From: Spirosoma rhododendri
GTDB taxonomy: Bacteria; Bacteroidota; Bacteroidia; Cytophagales; Spirosomataceae
Assembly: GCF_012849055.1 (NCBI RefSeq)
Contig: NZ_CP051677.1
Span: 4,975,001-5,039,000, forward strand
Reading direction: 5' to 3'
DNA length: 64,000 nt
The notes beneath the pieces are model-generated. The model saw nothing but the letters and a program-made list of their open reading frames with translations, did no database searches and was not told the DNA's origin. Below are positions 48,342 through 58,300 of this stretch, piece by piece; within the stretch, counting starts at the first letter, position 1, and every line of letters starts with the position of its first letter. A program made the position numbers and the translations under genes.

Positions 48342-49375
48342 AAGCTGTAGCGTACCTGACACCAGGGAATTTCCTCCGCCAGCAGCCGTTCGAACACCGT
48401 AATCATCTTGCTCTTTAGCTGGTGCTGATACCGAATGTTCCAACCGCCGAACTGACTCACCTTGTTTTCCTGCAATTCGGGCACCCATAGCAATTCTTCC
48501 GCCTTCGGGTTGATCGCCAGATTCGCCTGATGCTGTTGCTGATTATGAGTCAGGAAAATCACTTCGCACTTCAGTTGCGCCTTCACTTCGGGACGCAGAG
48601 CCGCGTCGAGTTGCTGAAACAGTCGCCGGTAATCGGTACGCCACTGCTTGCCTCCGTAGACGATTACTGGTGAAAAATTGACGTGCACCTCATAGCCCGC
48701 TTCGTAGAAATCGTTGATGGCAGCAATGCGCTTCTCAATGCTGTCGGTACGCACATCGACCAGCTTGCTGATCTCGGTGGGCATCAAACTGAACCGAATC
48801 CTGACCTTACGCTGCGGATCAAACGAAAGCATGGCCGGGTTGACAAACTTGGTTGCGAACGTCGCTTTGGCACGCGGATGATCGCGGTAAAACGCAAACG
48901 CCTGCTGAATTCCGTCGCTCAGTTCGTAATCAACCGAAATATCAGAGTTACAGCCAATGTCGTAGGTGTAAAACTCCGGATCGGTCTGATTGGCGGGCTT
49001 GGGCCACGGTTGGCTCATCACATGTTGATCGACGGCAGTTAGTATCTCGTCGGTATTGGTGAAGAGCGTAATTGGGTTGACTTTCTTGTGCCGGTCGACG
49101 TAGCAGTAGGCACAGCCCCCAAAACAACCGTTGGCCAGACTCGGCGCGATAAAGTCCGAGCTGCGCCCGCTCCAGCGAATCTCCTTCGATTTGAGCGTAC
49201 CCAGCACCAGCACATCAGACTTGATCTTGAAGTGATTCATTCCCAGTTCCGGCAGACGATTATGCTGCCGGATTGCCATTGTCTCGGCCTCGGGGAAGCG
49301 GGTCAGCACGTCGGAACCGTGCTGATTGATGGCGTCGGCAGTATACAGAATCAGACTGGGATTGAAGTCAGGCAT
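48338..49375 (-). CDS. SPL-like radical SAM protein (spore photoproduct lyase family)
   Basis: A 345-residue radical SAM protein. The cluster motif is CFGGCAYCYVDRHKK (CxxxCxxC). The N-terminal region (DVLVLGTLKSKEIRWSGRSSDF) is like that of SPL-like proteins outside spore formers, and EVHVNFSPVIVYGG follows. Spore photoproduct lyases repair thymine dimers of spore DNA; this bacterium makes no spores, so the role here is only a guess. ATG at 49375. Confidence 0.8.
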   Translation of the reverse strand: MPDFNPSLILYTADAINQHGSDVLTRFPEAETMAIRQHNRLPELGMNHFKIKSDVLVLGTLKSKEIRWSGRSSDFIAPSLANGCFGGCAYCYVDRHKKVNPITLFTNTDEILTAVDQHVMSQPWPKPANQTDPEFYTYDIGCNSDISVDYELSDGIQQAFAFYRDHPRAKATFATKFVNPAMLSFDPQRKVRIRFSLMPTEISKLVDVRTDSIEKRIAAINDFYEAGYEVHVNFSPVIVYGGKQWRTDYRRLFQQLDAALRPEVKAQLKCEVIFLTHNQQQHQANLAINPKAEELLWVPELQENKVSQFGGWNIRYQHQLKSKMITVFERLLAEEIPWCQVRYSF

Positions 49376-49589
49376 ATAGGGAGCAATGGGTTACTAGTAT
49401 AACGTCTCATCATCTTTAATCGTTCAGCTTTATCCCTTTTCAACCAGCTGATTAACAGACCATTGACTATTATTTATACGACAAAAACAGCGGTACGACA
49501 GCGTAGTTTGCCTGGCCGTTGAACTGGATTTTAAATCACTTTTTTCCCTGATCAGTTTATTAAAAACAAATTAATACTCGACGTAACCT

Positions 49590-50210
49590 ATGACTGACAA
49601 CGACAACTATGTGGTCGACGGTGCCGGACGGCGATGGTTCCTGAAGCAGTCGACGGCGCTGGCCGGCACCCTGCTTCTACCCCCGCTTGCTACCTCATCA
49701 TCGGCCCATCCTGCTGCCGCGCCAACTGCGGATACAACCACCCGGCCTATTACCCTACGTATCAACCGGAAGACGTACAAGCTGACGGCTGAACCGCGCG
49801 AGACACTACTTGATCTGATGCGGGAACGGCTTAACCTCACGGGTTCCAAGAAAGGCTGCGACCACGGCCAATGTGGTGCCTGCACGGTGCACATCGACGG
49901 GCGACGGGCCTACTCCTGCCTGACGCTGGCGGTTATGCAACAGGGCCGCGATATCACGACCATCGAAGGGCTGGGCACCGAATCGGCGCTGCACCTACTA
50001 CAGGCTGCTTTTATCGAACACGATGGGTTTCAGTGCGGCTTTTGCACACCTGGTCAGCTTATGGCGGGGGCGGCCCTGCTCAAAGAGGGACATACCGGCT
50101 CGGCCGACGAAATTCGGGAGTGGATGAGCGGCAACATATGCCGGTGCGGGGCCTATCCGGGTATAGTATCTGCTATTCAGTCGGTTAAGAAAGGAGGAAC
50201 ACCAGGATGA
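49590..50210 (+). CDS. Molybdenum hydroxylase 2Fe-2S subunit (PaoA/YagT-like)
   Basis: A 206-residue protein with a twin-arginine signal (RRWFLKQ at residues 14-20, then a hydrophobic stretch). The two 2Fe-2S clusters are bound by KGCDHGQCGACTVH with a later Cys, and by CGFCTPG and CRCGAYP. It passes electrons from the Mo subunit to FAD. It overlaps the FAD-subunit gene by 4 bases. The Tat signal is on this subunit only. Confidence 0.88.
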   Translation: MTDNDNYVVDGAGRRWFLKQSTALAGTLLLPPLATSSSAHPAAAPTADTTTRPITLRINRKTYKLTAEPRETLLDLMRERLNLTGSKKGCDHGQCGACTVHIDGRRAYSCLTLAVMQQGRDITTIEGLGTESALHLLQAAFIEHDGFQCGFCTPGQLMAGAALLKEGHTGSADEIREWMSGNICRCGAYPGIVSAIQSVKKGGTPG

Positions 50211-51208
50211 ACAATTTTCGATACAACGAAGCCAACCAACCCGCGCAGGCTATTCAGCAGATCGGCACTGGCGCAGACACGAAATTTATCGCAGGTGGTA
50301 CCAATCTGGTCGACCTGATGAAATACACGGTTGAGCAGCCCAACACGCTGGTCGATATCAGTCGGCTGGAGCTGGCCAAGATTGAGAAAACAGCCACGGG
50401 CATACGCATCGGCGCGCTGGCCCGCAACAGCGACATGGCCGAGCACCCACTCGTAACGGGGCAATTTCCCCTGCTTTCGGAAGCGTTGCTGGCTGGCGCG
50501 TCGCCCCAGTTGCGGAACATGGCAACGCTGGGTGGCAACCTGATGCAGCGCACGCGGTGCAACTATTTCTACGACGTCAGCCAGCCTTGTAACAAACGAC
50601 AGGGTCCGACTGCGCAGGCCGGGTGCGGGGCGCTGGACGGCTATAATCGCATTCATGCCATCCTGGGGCTGGAAACGGGCAATCTGAATCAGTCGTGCAT
50701 TGCTACCAATCCCAGCGACATAAACGTCGCACTGGCGGCCCTCGACGCCGTGGTGAACGTAAGCGGACCAGGGGGTCAGCGCACTATTCCGATTCGGGAT
50801 TTTCACCGGCTGGCGGGCAACAAACCGCAGCAGGATACGACACTGGCCCCCAACGAACTGATCACATCGATCGATCTGGCGACTCCCCAGCGGGCGGGCA
50901 AATCACACTACCTGAAAGTACGTGACCGGGCGTCGTATGCCTTTGCGCTGGTCTCGGTTGCTACCCGGCTGGTTGTCGAAAACGACCGGATTCAGGATGT
51001 CAGGCTGGCGCTGGGCGGTGTTGCCCACAAGCCCTGGCGGCTGACCAGCGTCGAGCAGCAGTTGATTGGCAAGCCCGCTACGGAAGCCTCGTTTCGCGAA
51101 GCTGCCCGTCAGCTGGTGGCCGGGGCTAAGGGCTTCGAGCACAACGCGTTTAAAATCGAGCTGGCTCAGTCAGCTATTGTCCGGGCCCTGCAAACGGTAG
51201 CCGCGTAA
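50207..51208 (+). CDS. Molybdenum hydroxylase FAD-binding subunit (PaoB/YagS-like)
   Basis: A 333-residue protein. The FAD site is seen as FIAGGTNLVDLMKY and LGGNLMQRTRCNYFYDV. The insert CNKRQ to GCGALDG, and SCIATNPSD, carry cysteines resembling the extra 4Fe-4S site of the E. coli PaoB type. The C-terminus has DVRLALGGVAHKPWR. It has no own signal and is probably exported with the Tat-carrying subunit. Translationally coupled to the first gene. Confidence 0.88.
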   Translation: MNNFRYNEANQPAQAIQQIGTGADTKFIAGGTNLVDLMKYTVEQPNTLVDISRLELAKIEKTATGIRIGALARNSDMAEHPLVTGQFPLLSEALLAGASPQLRNMATLGGNLMQRTRCNYFYDVSQPCNKRQGPTAQAGCGALDGYNRIHAILGLETGNLNQSCIATNPSDINVALAALDAVVNVSGPGGQRTIPIRDFHRLAGNKPQQDTTLAPNELITSIDLATPQRAGKSHYLKVRDRASYAFALVSVATRLVVENDRIQDVRLALGGVAHKPWRLTSVEQQLIGKPATEASFREAARQLVAGAKGFEHNAFKIELAQSAIVRALQTVAA

Positions 51209-51239
51209 AACGGCATTCCATCAATCCAACAAGTTAGTT

Positions 51240-53474
51240 ATGGAACCAAAACTCATTGGCGACCCGATCGATCGTATCGACGGCAAGCAAAAAGTAACCG
51301 GCGGGGCCCGCTACTCGGCAGACATTAAACAGCCGGAAATGGCGTATGCCGTATTGGTGATGAGCACCATTGCCAACGGTACCATCCGCGACATCGATAC
51401 CGCCAGCGCGGAGAAGATGCCCGGCGTACTGGCCATCATGACGCACAAAAACACCCCAAAACTTCCGGGCTACGACGCGAATAAACCCGGCGCGACGGCC
51501 CTCGGGCGGGTGCTGCATTTGCTGCACGACAATCAAGTCGATTACAGCAACCAGCCGATTGCCATGGCCATTGCCGATTCGTTCGAGCATGCTGTCGATG
51601 CAGCTAATCACGTACGGGTTACGTACCAGCCCAAAACACCCGCTCCGGGCCTGCCGACCAGCAAAGCCGAACCGTTCCGGCCGCAGAAACTGCCCCGCCC
51701 CGACGACCCGGTCGATACGCAACGGGGTGATCTGACGAAAGCAATGGCATCGGCTGAAGTCTCGCTTAAACAGACGTACACCACCCCGACGCAGATACAC
51801 AACGCGCTAGAACCCCATACGTCGGTAGCGGTATGGGAGGGCAAACAACTGACGATCTACCAGGCGACCCAGGGCATCTTCCCGTCGCGGGAGCGCATCG
51901 CCGAGTACTTCGCCCTGCCGCCCGAAAACGTACGGGTCATCGCCCAGTTTGTCGGGGGTGGATTTGGTAGCAAGGGCCCCGTCTGGGCCGACGGCGTTCT
52001 GGCCGCGATGGCAGCTCAGTATGTCAAACGGCCGGTGAAGCTCGAACTCCGGCGCAGCGATATGTTTGGCATGGTTGGCTCCCGGTCGGCCACGACTCAG
52101 CAGCTCGAAATCGGCGCGTCGCGCAGTGGCGATTTTCTGGGTATGGCGCACCGGTCGCTGAACCAGACGTCGGTGTTCGACGATTTTTCCGAACCGGCCG
52201 GTATCCTGACCCGGGTACTGTACAAATGCCCCAGTCAGGAGGTGACGCACCGGTCGATACGGGCAAACATCGGCGCCACCTCGCCCATGCGCGCGCCGGG
52301 CGAAGCGCCGGGTATGTTTGCCCTCGAATCAGCCATCGACGAACTGGCGTACCAGCTCAACATGGACCCGATTGCGCTGCGACTGAAAAATTACGCGGAA
52401 ACCGATCAGCAGAAAGAACTGCCGTTTTCCAGCAAATCGCTGCGGGAGTGCTACCAGCAGGGTGCCGAACGCTTTGGCTGGTCGAAGCGGACGGCGGCTC
52501 CCCGCTCGATGCGCGACGGCAACATCCTGATCGGTATGGGCATGGCAACGGCCACTTACCCGACCATCCGCGACGAAGCCTCGGCCAAAATCAAATTCAA
52601 CGCCGACGGTACGGTGCTGCTCAGCATCGGTACGCAGGACATCGGTACCGGCTCCTACACGGCCATGACGCAGCTGGCGGCCAACGCGTTCGGTATTTCG
52701 ACCGATCTAGTAACGCTGCGGGCGGGCGACACCCGTCAGCCCAAAACACCCGTGTCGGGTGGTTCACGCACGACTGCCAGTGCGGGCTCGGCCGTGGTAC
52801 AGGCCGCGGAAGCCGTCATTCTCAAAGCTAAACAACTCGCTCTCAACGATCTCAAGTCGCCTTTGAAAGGGCAGAAGGAAAGCGATATGGTCGTCGAAAA
52901 AGGCCGGCTTTTCCTGAAAAGCGACCCCAAAAAAGGCGAGCTACTGACGACACTGCTCAAGCGTAACGGCGGCAACGCGCTGGAAGCGTCGACCAGTTCG
53001 AAATCGGGCGATGAAAAGGAAAAGTATTCGATGTACGCCCACGGCGCGCAGTTTGCCGAAGTGCGGATCGACGAAGCGCTGGGCGAAATCCGGGTGTCGA
53101 AACTGACGGGAGCGTATGCGGCCGGGCGAATCGTCAATGCCAAAACGGCCCATAGTCAGCTTGTCGGCGGCATTGTCTGGGGGGTAAGCATGGCCTTGCT
53201 GGAGCATGCCATTCATGACCCGCGTACCAACCGAATCATGAACGCCAACCTGGCCGAATACCACGTACCGGTGAATGCCGACATCCCCGACATCGACGCA
53301 TTTTTCGTGGATGAAAAAGACGAAATCGTAAACCCGGCGGGGGTTAAAGGCATCGGTGAAATTGGGATTACGGGGTCTGTGGCGGCTATTGCCAATGCCA
53401 TCTACCACGCTACGGGCAAGCGTATCCGGGAGCTGCCCATCACCCCGGACAAGATTATGTCCTTTACCGCCTGA
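51240..53474 (+). CDS. Molybdenum hydroxylase catalytic subunit (PaoC/YagR-like)
   Basis: A 744-residue protein. Mo-cofactor motifs include VGGGFGSKGPVWADG, IGATSPMRAPGEAPG and TQDIGTGSYTAMTQ. The active-site Glu lies in VKGIGEIGITGSVAA near the end. The family oxidises aldehydes with water. It is the third gene of a three-gene unit, 31 bases after the FAD subunit. The aldehyde-oxidase-like assignment is by family; the substrate is unknown. No cofactor-insertion gene is nearby. Confidence 0.9.
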   Translation: MEPKLIGDPIDRIDGKQKVTGGARYSADIKQPEMAYAVLVMSTIANGTIRDIDTASAEKMPGVLAIMTHKNTPKLPGYDANKPGATALGRVLHLLHDNQVDYSNQPIAMAIADSFEHAVDAANHVRVTYQPKTPAPGLPTSKAEPFRPQKLPRPDDPVDTQRGDLTKAMASAEVSLKQTYTTPTQIHNALEPHTSVAVWEGKQLTIYQATQGIFPSRERIAEYFALPPENVRVIAQFVGGGFGSKGPVWADGVLAAMAAQYVKRPVKLELRRSDMFGMVGSRSATTQQLEIGASRSGDFLGMAHRSLNQTSVFDDFSEPAGILTRVLYKCPSQEVTHRSIRANIGATSPMRAPGEAPGMFALESAIDELAYQLNMDPIALRLKNYAETDQQKELPFSSKSLRECYQQGAERFGWSKRTAAPRSMRDGNILIGMGMATATYPTIRDEASAKIKFNADGTVLLSIGTQDIGTGSYTAMTQLAANAFGISTDLVTLRAGDTRQPKTPVSGGSRTTASAGSAVVQAAEAVILKAKQLALNDLKSPLKGQKESDMVVEKGRLFLKSDPKKGELLTTLLKRNGGNALEASTSSKSGDEKEKYSMYAHGAQFAEVRIDEALGEIRVSKLTGAYAAGRIVNAKTAHSQLVGGIVWGVSMALLEHAIHDPRTNRIMNANLAEYHVPVNADIPDIDAFFVDEKDEIVNPAGVKGIGEIGITGSVAAIANAIYHATGKRIRELPITPDKIMSFTA

Positions 53475-53701
53475 CGATAGGCTTCTCTGTTTTCGAGTCG
53501 ATCACTATGTACGGGGCATGGTGGTCGGCTTCTTTACGGGTGAGGGTCTGACGACTGGTACCATTCCAGACTGTTTTGGGCGGCTCTCCACCAAAGCGTG
53601 TATCTTCACAAAATTTCCGGTTTTGTGGCCCATAAACCCACCAGTAGGTAGGTGATAACGGCTTATATGTGCCTTCTCCCTCTTGTTAATTTGACTTATA
53701 G

Positions 53702-55279
53702 ATGATTCTCATTGTTGATGACAGACCCGAGAATATCCTTCCGCTAAAAAAAATCCTCGATTTACACCAGTTTACGGTCGATACAGCCGGGTCGGGCGAA
53801 GAAGCCTTGAAAAAGGTGCTCAAAACAGACTACTCTGTTATCATTCTGGACGTGCAGATGCCGGATATGGACGGCTTCGAGGTGGCCACCGCCATTGCCG
53901 GATTCGGCCGCGCCAAGCATACGTCGATCATCTTTCTGTCGGCCGTCAACACCGATAAGAAGTTCATCACGAAAGGCTACACATCGGGGGGCGTCGATTA
54001 CCTGACTAAGCCGGTCGACCCTGATATTCTGGTGCTTAAAGTAAAAACCCTGCACAAGCTATACGAGCAGCAGCAAACACTCCGCGTTGCGCAGGCATCG
54101 CTGCGGCAGGAGATCGACGTGCGCAAACAGGCCGAGCAGGCCCTCACCGTTCGGATGCAGGAGCTACAGGCGATGCTGACGATGCTGCCCCAGCTGGCCT
54201 TCACAACCACGCCCGACGGGCAGCTGGAGTACGTCAATCAGCACTGGCTGCGCTACGCCCGAAGCCCGCTGACGCTGCCCGAAACACACCCCAACGACGA
54301 TATGGCTTCGATCTGGCAGGAAGCTCTTCGGGCGGGCGATGCGGGCTATAGCCGGGAGGTCAACCTGAAAGAGCTGGCCACGGGCACACACGTCTGCCAC
54401 CTGCTCCGCGTGATTCCGATTCGGCAGCAGGACCAGCTGGTGCGGTGGATCGGCACATTTACCGACATTCAGGACCAGAAACAAACAGCCGCGCAACTCG
54501 AAAAAGAGGTGGCCCTACGCACGAGCGAGCTGCAACGGAAGAACAGCGAACTGGAGCGCAGCAATCAGGAAATGCAACAGTTTACGTGGGTGGTTTCGCA
54601 CGACCTGAAAGAGCCGCTCCGCAAGATTCAGCTGATGAGCGATCTCGTCAAGCAGAAATACCTGAGCGACAATGCCGAAGCGACCATGTACCTCGACCGC
54701 ACGATTCAGTCGTCGGCCCGGCTGTCGACCATGATCAACGATCTGCTGGCTTACTCGCAGTTGTCGGCCCCCGAAACGTTTACGACTACCGATCTGAACG
54801 AACTGCTGACTACGCTACGATTCGACTACGAACCCATTATCCGGCAGAAAGAAGCGACCGTCGATATCGGGCCGATGCCTACGATCGAAGCGATGCCGAC
54901 CCGGATTCGGCAGGTTTTTCAAAATCTGCTGTCCAACGCCCTGAAGTTTGCCCGGCCCGGTGTCCCCCCCTACATCAGAATCAGCGCCGAACGTGTGGGT
55001 GAGCGGGCCATCGACGCCCCCGTTGACCCATCGGGCGACTACTACCGGTTTACCGTCTCCGACAACGGTATCGGCTTCGAGGACAAGTTTCTGAGCCGCA
55101 TTTTTGTCATTTTTCAGCGTCTGAACAGTCGGGAGCGCTACGAAGGTACCGGCATCGGTTTGGCCATCGCACAGAAAAACGTCAGTGTTCATAACGGCCT
55201 GATCTCGGCCCAGAGCAAGGTCAACGAAGGCAGCTGTTTCACGTTTGTTTTACCAATTAGTCAACGAGCGAAAGAGTGA
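53702..55279 (+). CDS. Hybrid histidine kinase: receiver, PAS, kinase
   Basis: A 525-residue soluble signalling protein. The N-terminal receiver (1-120) has the phospho-acceptor Asp50 in IILDVQMPDMDG and Lys in LTKPV. A coiled coil and PAS-like domain (about 150-260) follow. The HisKA region has His300 in VSHDLKEPLRK. The ATPase has QNLLSNALKF, DNGIGF and GTGIGLAIAQ. No membrane segment is seen. It is the first of a five-gene signalling unit and probably passes phosphate within the cluster. Confidence 0.88.
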   Translation: MILIVDDRPENILPLKKILDLHQFTVDTAGSGEEALKKVLKTDYSVIILDVQMPDMDGFEVATAIAGFGRAKHTSIIFLSAVNTDKKFITKGYTSGGVDYLTKPVDPDILVLKVKTLHKLYEQQQTLRVAQASLRQEIDVRKQAEQALTVRMQELQAMLTMLPQLAFTTTPDGQLEYVNQHWLRYARSPLTLPETHPNDDMASIWQEALRAGDAGYSREVNLKELATGTHVCHLLRVIPIRQQDQLVRWIGTFTDIQDQKQTAAQLEKEVALRTSELQRKNSELERSNQEMQQFTWVVSHDLKEPLRKIQLMSDLVKQKYLSDNAEATMYLDRTIQSSARLSTMINDLLAYSQLSAPETFTTTDLNELLTTLRFDYEPIIRQKEATVDIGPMPTIEAMPTRIRQVFQNLLSNALKFARPGVPPYIRISAERVGERAIDAPVDPSGDYYRFTVSDNGIGFEDKFLSRIFVIFQRLNSRERYEGTGIGLAIAQKNVSVHNGLISAQSKVNEGSCFTFVLPISQRAKE

Positions 55280-55355
55280 TAGACTGAGTGAGCGATGGCC
55301 TGCGTCAGCAACTTATCGCTCATTCACTCATTCACTCACTCGCTCATTCACTTTC
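55266..55355. repeat. Hairpin of GAGTGA/AATGA words between two kinases
   Basis: Words GAGCGAAAGAGTG and CTGAGTGAGCGA on the left match complements CGCTCATTCACTCATTC and CACTCGCTCATTC on the right with imperfect pairing. It overlaps the end of the first kinase gene and ends 5 bases before the ATG of the second. Confidence 0.65.
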
Positions 55356-55360
55356 GATCC

Positions 55361-58300
55361 ATGTCCAGTTCAACGCCGGTTGTCCGGCAGCTTCGACTTG
55401 TTTTTATTGCCTCAACGATACTGCTGCTCATCAGCCTGGGGGCTTCGTATTACAGCATTCAGCAGCTGATCGAAAATTCGCAGCGTATCAATCATACGAA
55501 TCAGGTATTGACCCAGGCCGATAATATACTGGCCAGCCTGAAGGACGCCGAAACGGGGCAGCGGGGCTATCTGGTCACGCGCAACCAGCTCTTTTTGCAG
55601 CCGTACAACGGAGCCTACGAAAAGACGGCTGCCAGTTACGATCAGATCACCAACCTGACCATCGACAACCCCGATCAGCGGCAGAATATGTCGGAGCTGA
55701 AGCAGCTTTACGAGGCCAAGTTTCAGCAGATGCAGCGTATCGTCCGGCTGTTTCAGGCGGGCAGCACACTACCGCTCGAAACCCTCGATCAGGAGATGCA
55801 ACGCGGCAAGCTGATCATGGACAAGGTGCGGATCGTGGTCGACAGGGTCAAGCGGCAGGAAAACGCGCTGTTAGCCGAACAGATTTCGCGGCAGCAGGTG
55901 TACATCAGTTACACGCCGTTGCTGTTGCTGATTACGGGGCTGCTTTCGATCATCATAACCGCTTTCGCTTACGTACGTATCAAACGGGAGCTTGACGACC
56001 GGATGGCCAAGCAACTGCGCGATGAAGCCGATTACGCCGAAACAAACCGGCGCATCACGGTTATGGAGCGTATGACCCACCTGATTGCTGCGGGCGACTA
56101 TACCAGCCGTAATCCCGATTCGGCCGACGATGATCTGGGGCGCATTGCCCGGTCGATGAACAATATGACCGACTCGCTGGAGCGCACGTTCACGGACCTG
56201 AATCAGCTAAACTGGCTGCGGACGGGCCGGGCGGCCATCGGCGATGCGCTGCGTGGCCAAAGGAACCTCTCAAGACTGGGCAACCAGTTGCTGACGACCG
56301 TTTCCGAGTACGTCGGGGCACCGCTGGCGACACTCTACCTGAATCAACAGGGTAGCTACGAACTGCTGGCGCACTATGCCACGCAACAGGCTCCCCTGAC
56401 CCTGACGGTGGGCGAAGGCATCGTCGGGCAGGCGCTGCAACAGCAGAAGGCGATTGTCATTGACGACCTCCCGACCAGCTACCTGCGCATTAGCTCGTCG
56501 CTGGGCGAGTCGGTGCCAGGTGCTTTGCTTGTCACGCCCCTGTTGCTGGGTGAAACGACCATCGGCGTTATTGAACTGGGCTTTTTCCAGAAACCCGATG
56601 CGCAGGTTGTCGAACTGCTGGAATCGAGCCGGGAAGCCATTGCCATCGGGCTGAATGCCGCCCTGTCGTACAACCGATTGCAGCAGCTGTTCAACGAATC
56701 GCAGGCGCAGGCCACCGAGTTGCAGGCGCAGCAGCATGAGCTCGAAAAGCTGAACGCCGAACTGGAAATACAGACCCAGAAGCTACAGGCGTCGGAAGAA
56801 GAACTGCGGGTGCAGCAGGAAGAACTACAGCAAACCAACGCCGAACTCGAAGAACGGGGGGTGTTGCTGGAAGAGCGCAACAACGACATTCGGAAGAAGG
56901 CCGACGAGCTGGAGCTGACGACGCGCTACAAATCGGAGTTTCTGGCTAATATGTCGCACGAGCTGCGGACGCCACTCAACTCGATTCTGCTGCTGAGTCG
57001 ACTGCTGGCCGAAAATTCCGACCAAAACCTCAACGACGACCAGGTTGAATACGCCCAGGTTATCCAGTCGTCGGGCAACGGGCTGCTCGGGTTGATCGAT
57101 GAGATTCTGGATTTGTCGAAGATCGAAGCGGGCCAGATGTCGCTCGAATACCTGACCGTGTCGGTGCAGGAAATCACGGCGGAGCTGCAAAATCTGTTCG
57201 GGTTGCTGGCCCGCGAAAAAGGACTGTCGTTTGTAGTCAACGTCGACCACGACGTTCCACTGACGTTTGAAACGGACCGGGTCCGGCTCGGGCAAATCCT
57301 TAAAAATCTGATTTCCAACGCGCTGAAGTTTACGCAGCAAGGCAGCGTAACGCTCGCCGTCAGCCGGGCCGCTACGCCAGCCGGTTCGCTTTGTTTCAGC
57401 GTGAAAGACACGGGCATCGGTATCGCTCCCGACAAGCAGGCGCTGGTTTTTGAGGCCTTCCAGCAGGCCGACGGCTCGACGAAGCGCAAGTTCGGCGGTA
57501 CGGGGCTTGGCCTTTCCATCAGTCGCGAACTGGCCCGGCTGCTGGGTGGCGAAATTACCCTGACGAGTGAACTTGGTCAGGGCAGTGTGTTTACGCTGTG
57601 CGTACCGACCTCGCTCCGTCAGGAATCAGGTGAGGGCAACTACGCAGCCCCCACCCCCGCTGAGCTGCCCGTTGTCCACCAGCCGTCGATACCAGCGCCC
57701 GCTCCGGCCCGCTCGGTCGACCCGCTGATCAGCGCGGTCATTCCCAACGACATTCCCGACGATCGGGACACGATCGAATCGACCGATAAGGTGATGCTGA
57801 TTGTGGAAGACGACCCGTATTTTGCCCGTTCGCTGCTCGACTACACCCGGCAGAAAGGGTACAAAGGCGTGGTGGCGGTGCGGGGCGACGAAGGGGTACG
57901 ACTGGCCACGCACTACCAGCCCGCCGGGATTCTGCTCGATGTGCAGCTACCCGTAATGAGCGGCTGGGATGTTATGGATGCCCTGAAAGCCAACCCGCAG
58001 ACCCGGCCCATTCCGGTGCATGTGATGTCGTCGATGAAAGTCAAAAAAGAAAGCCTGCTGAAAGGAGCGATCGATTTTGTCGACAAACCGGTGGCGTTTG
58101 ACCAGCTCGACGACGTGTTCAGCAAGATCGAGTACGTCCTCAGCCGCGACGCCCGCAAAGTGCTCATCATCGAAGATAACCCCAAGCACGCCAAAGCCCT
58201 CGCCTACTACCTGTCGACGTTCAATATCAACTCGGAACTGAAAAGCGACCTGTCTGCCGGGCTCGACGCCCTGAAAACGGAAGCCATCGACTGCGTTATT

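Noticed and set aside
55295..55360. Upstream ATG for the CHASE3 kinase at 55295
   Set aside because: The added 22 residues come from the word-hairpin (SLIHSFTHSLIH), so ATG 55361 is more likely.
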